Made by a program: the position numbers and the translations under genes
Assembly: GCA_963810815.1 (NCBI GenBank)
Contig: CAWEPB010000006.1
Span: 93,732-157,731 of the forward strand
Reading direction: 5' to 3'
Source: CAVQWT01 sp963810815
GTDB taxonomy: Bacteria; Pseudomonadota; Gammaproteobacteria; Burkholderiales; Casimicrobiaceae
Length of the DNA: 64,000 bases
The notes under the pieces: generated by a model
What the model was told of the DNA's origin: nothing
What the model saw: the letters and a program-made list of their open reading frames with translations, nothing else
Databases searched by the model: none
Part shown: positions 60,742 to 64,000 of the stretch, piece by piece
How the letters are laid out: each line of letters opens with the position of its first letter
Numbering within the stretch: position 1 is the first letter of the stretch

Positions 60742-62022
60742 CTAGAACCTGACCGCGTAGTTGAGGTAGGCGCGCAACTGCGTCTGCGTCTGCGGCGAGC
60801 CGTCCTGGTGCAGCCACGCGTAGCGGACCGTGGCCACCAGCCCGTCGAGGATGGTGCCCTTGCCGAACGCGTAGTCGACCCGGGCGTCGGTCTCGTTCCG
60901 GTCGGGGATGGCGCTGCCGTCGGCGGAGTCGATCCGGCCGGAACTCGTGACGTAGATCGCGCCCGCAGTCAGGCCGGGCGCGCCGAGATCGGAAAAGTTG
61001 ACGTTCGCGCCGAGCCCCCAGGCCTTCTCGCCGGCCGTGTTGAAATCCGAGATCATCATCGACAGATAGCTGGCATGGACACCGAAGGGGGCTTGCGTGT
61101 TGTACCCCCTGCCGGTCTGCGTGTAGTACAGCTGGCCCCCGACCGGCCCGTGGCCGACCGTCGCCTGCAGGCCGACGCCATAGGTCGAGAACGAACCGAT
61201 CTGCTCGTCGCCGACCGAGGTCTGCGGGTAGTACTGGGCCCCCAGCGTCATCGAGGTCTTGTCGTCGATCGCGATCGGATACTTGCCGTCCACGTAGAAG
61301 GTGTTGAAGACGTCGACGGCGTACTGCTCGTCCATCCGGACGTACCCGTTCTTGACGAAATCCCAGGTTCCGCCGGCGTAGATCACGCCCCTCTGGTTGC
61401 CGTCTCCGCCCGCAATGTTCGACATCCAGACGAAGCTGTCCGACTCGCGGTTCTTCTTCTTCGTGATGTAGCCGCCGGTGTAGGAGACCTGGCCCGCCGA
61501 TCCGGTCAGCGTGTAGGCCTCGAAGGTGTTGGGGATCATCCGGCTGTCCTGCGGGTTGATGAACGGCCGGTTGATCAGCTGCCGGTAGCCGGTGACCGTC
61601 TGGCCGAGGATGCGCACCGCGCCGAAGGCCTCGCCCAGCACCGTGATCTGCTCCTGCCCCGGGGCGAGGAGCTTGGTGCCGTCCTTGTCGTCGGGACCGT
61701 AGAGCTTCTGCGACGTGTAGCCGACGATCCCCACCTGGAACAGGTCGCCCCACCACGGGCTGCGCAGGCCCGCCCATCCGCCGAGCGCCCACGCCGTGCT
61801 CGGCGACCCGGTGAGGCTCTCCTGGTCGAAGTAATAGGTGCGAAGCTGCAGCACCGGCTCGAAGCCGCCGGGAAGCTTGTACCCCTCTTTCGACAGGTCG
61901 CCCGCGTAGATGCCCTGGGCCGACGCCAGCGGCGCCGCCAGCAGCGCGCACAGCGCGCTCGCGAGGCCGAGGCGGCGTCCGGCGCACGTCGAAGTGGAGG
62001 ACGGCATCGGATGGACATTCAT
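60742..62022 (-). CDS. OprD-type outer membrane porin
   Basis: A 426-residue outer-membrane beta-barrel. Signal peptide GLASALCALLAAPLASAQ; the body is made of alternating amphipathic strands (FEPVLQLRTYYFDQE, GTWDFVKNGYVRMDEQYAVD), and it ends in aromatic Phe (LRAYLNYAVRF), as porins do. GFEAYTLTGSAGQVSYTGGY and similar strands fit the OprD-like family for amino acids, peptides and aromatic or dicarboxylic acids. The gene stop is 10 bases from the convergent SDR stop. It is downstream of pepE and the Dcu-type genes on the same strand, suggesting uptake of aspartyl dipeptides or dicarboxylates. Confidence 0.85.
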   Translation of the reverse strand: MNVHPMPSSTSTCAGRRLGLASALCALLAAPLASAQGIYAGDLSKEGYKLPGGFEPVLQLRTYYFDQESLTGSPSTAWALGGWAGLRSPWWGDLFQVGIVGYTSQKLYGPDDKDGTKLLAPGQEQITVLGEAFGAVRILGQTVTGYRQLINRPFINPQDSRMIPNTFEAYTLTGSAGQVSYTGGYITKKKNRESDSFVWMSNIAGGDGNQRGVIYAGGTWDFVKNGYVRMDEQYAVDVFNTFYVDGKYPIAIDDKTSMTLGAQYYPQTSVGDEQIGSFSTYGVGLQATVGHGPVGGQLYYTQTGRGYNTQAPFGVHASYLSMMISDFNTAGEKAWGLGANVNFSDLGAPGLTAGAIYVTSSGRIDSADGSAIPDRNETDARVDYAFGKGTILDGLVATVRYAWLHQDGSPQTQTQLRAYLNYAVRF

Positions 62023-62105
62023 GGTCTGTCTCTCCCGCTAGTTGCAAGGCAGCTGCTCGGAGTGTCGGTCTGTCGCAGCCGCGCATCGGGCGGCACCCGC
62101 CTCGC

Positions 62106-62819
62106 TCAGTCCGGCTTCAGCAGGAAGCCGAATTCGTCGTCCGGGCCGAGCTCGCGCGGCGTGTCGCCGTGGCGAAAGATCCGGCATTGCGCCTCGCCAA
62201 GGAGCGTGATGGCGCCGTCCTCGACCAGGAATCCGGTTCCCTCGCGCAGCCCGGCGACCCACGCCCGCGGATGCAGCACGCCGAACTCGTTGATGCGCTC
62301 CTCCCGCGTCTCGCCCTTGAAGCCGGGCGGATTGCCGTGCAGGTAATGCGGATTGATCTGGAATGGAATTAGCGCGAGCGCGTCGAACCCTCCCGGGTCG
62401 CAGATCGGCATGTCGTTCGTCGTCATGATCGTGGGACACGCGATGTTGGACCCCGCACTCCAGCCGGCGTAGGGCATCCCGGCAACCACGCGGTTGCGGA
62501 TGACCGGCAGGAGTTCCGCGAGGCGAAGCTCGCGCAGCAGCCTCCAGGTGCTTCCCCCGCCGACCACGATCGCCTGCGCGTCGCGCACCGCTTCGCACGG
62601 GTCGCGCGCGGCGTGAATCCCGGTCACGCCGATGCCCAGCGACTCGAAGACCGGGCGCACCTGTTCGACGTACTGGTCGTGGCTCTTGGTCACGCCGGCG
62701 TAGGGAACGAACAGCACTTCGCGGATCGTGTCCCCGAAAAAGGACTTCAAGTGGCCGCGGGCATGCTCCAGGTAACCCATGCCCTCGCGCTTCGCATTGC
62801 TCAACAGCAGCAGCCGCAT
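62106..62819 (-). CDS. pepE: Dipeptidase E (S51 aspartyl dipeptidase)
   Basis: A 237-residue serine peptidase that hydrolyses N-terminal Asp-X dipeptides and is thought to spare aspartate for growth. The nucleophile elbow is AGWSAGSNIACPTIMTTND (Ser in the GWSAGS context). Family blocks: RLLLLSNAKREGMGYLEHA at the start, AIVVGGGSTWRLLRELR, INPHYLHGNPPGFKGETREE. ATG 62819. Gene order (dcu carriers, pepE, porin) suggests an aspartate/C4-dicarboxylate salvage operon. Confidence 0.93.
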   Translation of the reverse strand: MRLLLLSNAKREGMGYLEHARGHLKSFFGDTIREVLFVPYAGVTKSHDQYVEQVRPVFESLGIGVTGIHAARDPCEAVRDAQAIVVGGGSTWRLLRELRLAELLPVIRNRVVAGMPYAGWSAGSNIACPTIMTTNDMPICDPGGFDALALIPFQINPHYLHGNPPGFKGETREERINEFGVLHPRAWVAGLREGTGFLVEDGAITLLGEAQCRIFRHGDTPRELGPDDEFGFLLKPD

Positions 62820-62831
62820 GACGCCCTCCTG

Positions 62832-63467
62832 TCAGAAGAAACCGAGGATCACGACCACCACGACGGCGGCAGCGATTGCCGGGATCGCGTTTCGCCTGGC
62901 GATGTCGAAGACGCTCACGCCCGCGGCGATGATGATGCCGATCACGCCGGCGTAGGCCTCGCCCATGCCGTCGAAGAATCCCTTGACCACCTTGGCCGGC
63001 GACAGTCGCCCGACGACCGCGGTCACGAGGGTGCCGGCCACCATCGCATGCAGCACCGTGAGCCCCTTGGGAAACCAGGCCGTGGTCAGACCGAACTTCG
63101 GCACGGTCAGCACCAGCAGGAAGAGCGGCAGCACCGGCATCAGCGCGCGTGCGGCACTGAACGCGCCACCCCAGGTGCCGGCGATGACGGCCCGCAGCGA
63201 CAGCAGCGGCCCGACGACCAGACGGACGAGGTGCTGGTCGCACTTCGCCAGCTTGATGACGGTGGTGAACCCGATGGCCGGCAGGATCACCGTCAGCAGT
63301 CCCGCCTGCACCATGCTGGCGGCGAACGAATTGAACCAGGCCTCGGGCTTCCAGGCCGCCAGCGCGAGGACGGCGCCGCCGGCGAGCAGCGCCAGCCGGA
63401 CTTCGGCACCGCGGATGATGAACACGAACGTCGCGACGACAACCGCCGCCGCGACGATGTCCATCAT
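62832..63467 (-). CDS. Short DcuC-like membrane protein
   Basis: A 211-residue membrane protein with about six helices. VKLAKCDQHLVRLVVGPLLS and FFDGMGEAYAGVIGIIIAAGV are DcuC/YfcC-like. Full DcuC proteins are about 450 residues, so the second half, including the repeated transport motifs, is absent. It ends with VVVVVILGFF and a stop 12 bases before pepE. Either a remnant or a half-size partner of the neighbouring Dcu carrier; the intact start, good codon use and tight spacing favour something still expressed. Confidence 0.6.
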   Translation of the reverse strand: MMDIVAAAVVVATFVFIIRGAEVRLALLAGGAVLALAAWKPEAWFNSFAASMVQAGLLTVILPAIGFTTVIKLAKCDQHLVRLVVGPLLSLRAVIAGTWGGAFSAARALMPVLPLFLLVLTVPKFGLTTAWFPKGLTVLHAMVAGTLVTAVVGRLSPAKVVKGFFDGMGEAYAGVIGIIIAAGVSVFDIARRNAIPAIAAAVVVVVILGFF

Positions 63468-63495
63468 GGACGATCTCCCCCCGGGTCCCGGATGC

Positions 63496-64000
63496 TCAGA
63501 ACAGCGCGCGCGCGATCGCGAGACCCGTGACGACGGCGACCGACGTGGCGACCAGCCCCGGGATCATGAACGAGTGGTTGAGCACGTACTTGCCGATCCT
63601 GGTGGTGCCGGACAGGTCGAAGTTGATCGCCGCGATCAGCGAGCCGTAGGTCGGGATGAAGAAGTAGCCGTTGACCGACGGGAACATCGCGATCAGGAAC
63701 TGCGGCGGGATGCCGAGAGCCATGCCGAGCGGCATCAGCGCCCGGGTCGTCGCCGCCTGGCTGTACAGCAGCACCGAGGCGAAGAACAGCCCGAAGGCGA
63801 ACGTCCACGGCGCGGCCTTCGCCCAGTCGCCGATCGCCGGCACGATCACGTCCTTGTGCGCGGCGATGAAGCTGTCGCCGAGCCAGGCGAGGCCGAAGAT
63901 GCCGATCACGGCGACGACGCCGGCGCGCAGCGTCGCGGTCTTCGGCACCTCGTCCACGTCGATCCGGGTGACGAGCAGCATCATCGCGGCCACCGCCATC
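63496..64000 (-). CDS. Anaerobic C4-dicarboxylate transporter (DcuA/B type), C-terminal part
   Basis: The last 167 codons of a Dcu carrier whose 5' part is beyond the window. KTATLRAGVVAVIGIFGLAW and INFDLSGTTRIGKYVLNHSF match the C-terminal half of the paralogue at 58169. It is followed on the same strand by the DcuC-like protein, PepE and the porin. Direction of transport cannot be deduced; together the genes suggest aspartate or fumarate/succinate exchange. Confidence 0.88.
   Translation of the reverse strand, partial: MAVAAMMLLVTRIDVDEVPKTATLRAGVVAVIGIFGLAWLGDSFIAAHKDVIVPAIGDWAKAAPWTFAFGLFFASVLLYSQAATTRALMPLGMALGIPPQFLIAMFPSVNGYFFIPTYGSLIAAINFDLSGTTRIGKYVLNHSFMIPGLVATSVAVVTGLAIARALF

Overview
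The window is about 70% GC, and almost every codon ends in G or C. Gene content points to a betaproteobacterium, most likely Burkholderiales-like and free-living. The signs are the hemA-prfA-prmC order, Bug/TctC solute-binding proteins, a TAXI-type TRAP transporter, a 3-hydroxybutyrate oligomer hydrolase (polyhydroxybutyrate user) and a YgbA-type nitrosative-stress protein. Several intergenic regions carry FNR/Anr-type boxes, so anaerobic or nitrate/NO physiology is likely. The species is not identified.

Layout. 1-9.7 kb: SH3-domain protein (partial), GGDEF regulator, epimerase plus GT2 glycosyltransferase, aldolase plus Ldh_2 dehydrogenase, a HEAGH protein, YgbA, and a secreted subtilase. 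9.9-10.3 kb and again 41.4-42.1 kb: two arrays of the same long inverted-repeat element. 10.3-18.4 kb: housekeeping block prmC, GNAT (with four 60-bp tandem repeats at its 5' end), prfA, hemA, recG, ridA and a zinc metallopeptidase. 18.5-23 kb: tRNA-Ala(CGC), decayed Fic/ParD/ParE remnants, a frameshifted 3HB-oligomer hydrolase, and an intact Fic gene with operator-like repeats over its start.

23-36 kb is the most interesting part, a metalloid/sulfur redox island. An arsR-arsM-permease-thioredoxin-like operon diverges from a molybdoenzyme operon (catalytic subunit of the Arr/Arx/Psr group, FeS subunit, TorD-like chaperone). Facing the latter is a seven-gene operon: ArsP-like permease, beta-lactamase-fold protein, small thioredoxin-like protein, periplasmic thioredoxin, CcdA, DUF2798 protein, and a two-rhodanese lipoprotein. 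The shared arsR/molybdoenzyme control region has overlapping FNR, sigma-70 and ArsR-like elements. A CMD-family protein and an ECF sigma factor lie next to it.

36-64 kb: Bug protein, two repeat-rich envelope proteins, DadA and MliC; an aminotransferase-TAXI-TRAP-racemase cluster; a cation antiporter, small acetyltransferases, an ion channel, a Gly/Met-rich exported protein behind an FNR box, and PutA. It ends in a dicarboxylate/aspartate region (SLC13 carrier, two Dcu-type carriers, a short DcuC-like protein, dipeptidase E, OprD-like porin, SDR).

Six genes (prmC, 3HB-oligomer hydrolase, ArsP-type permease, beta-lactamase-fold protein, TRAP permease, SDR) each need a single-base shift to read through. 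Some of these may be sequencing errors rather than real mutations.
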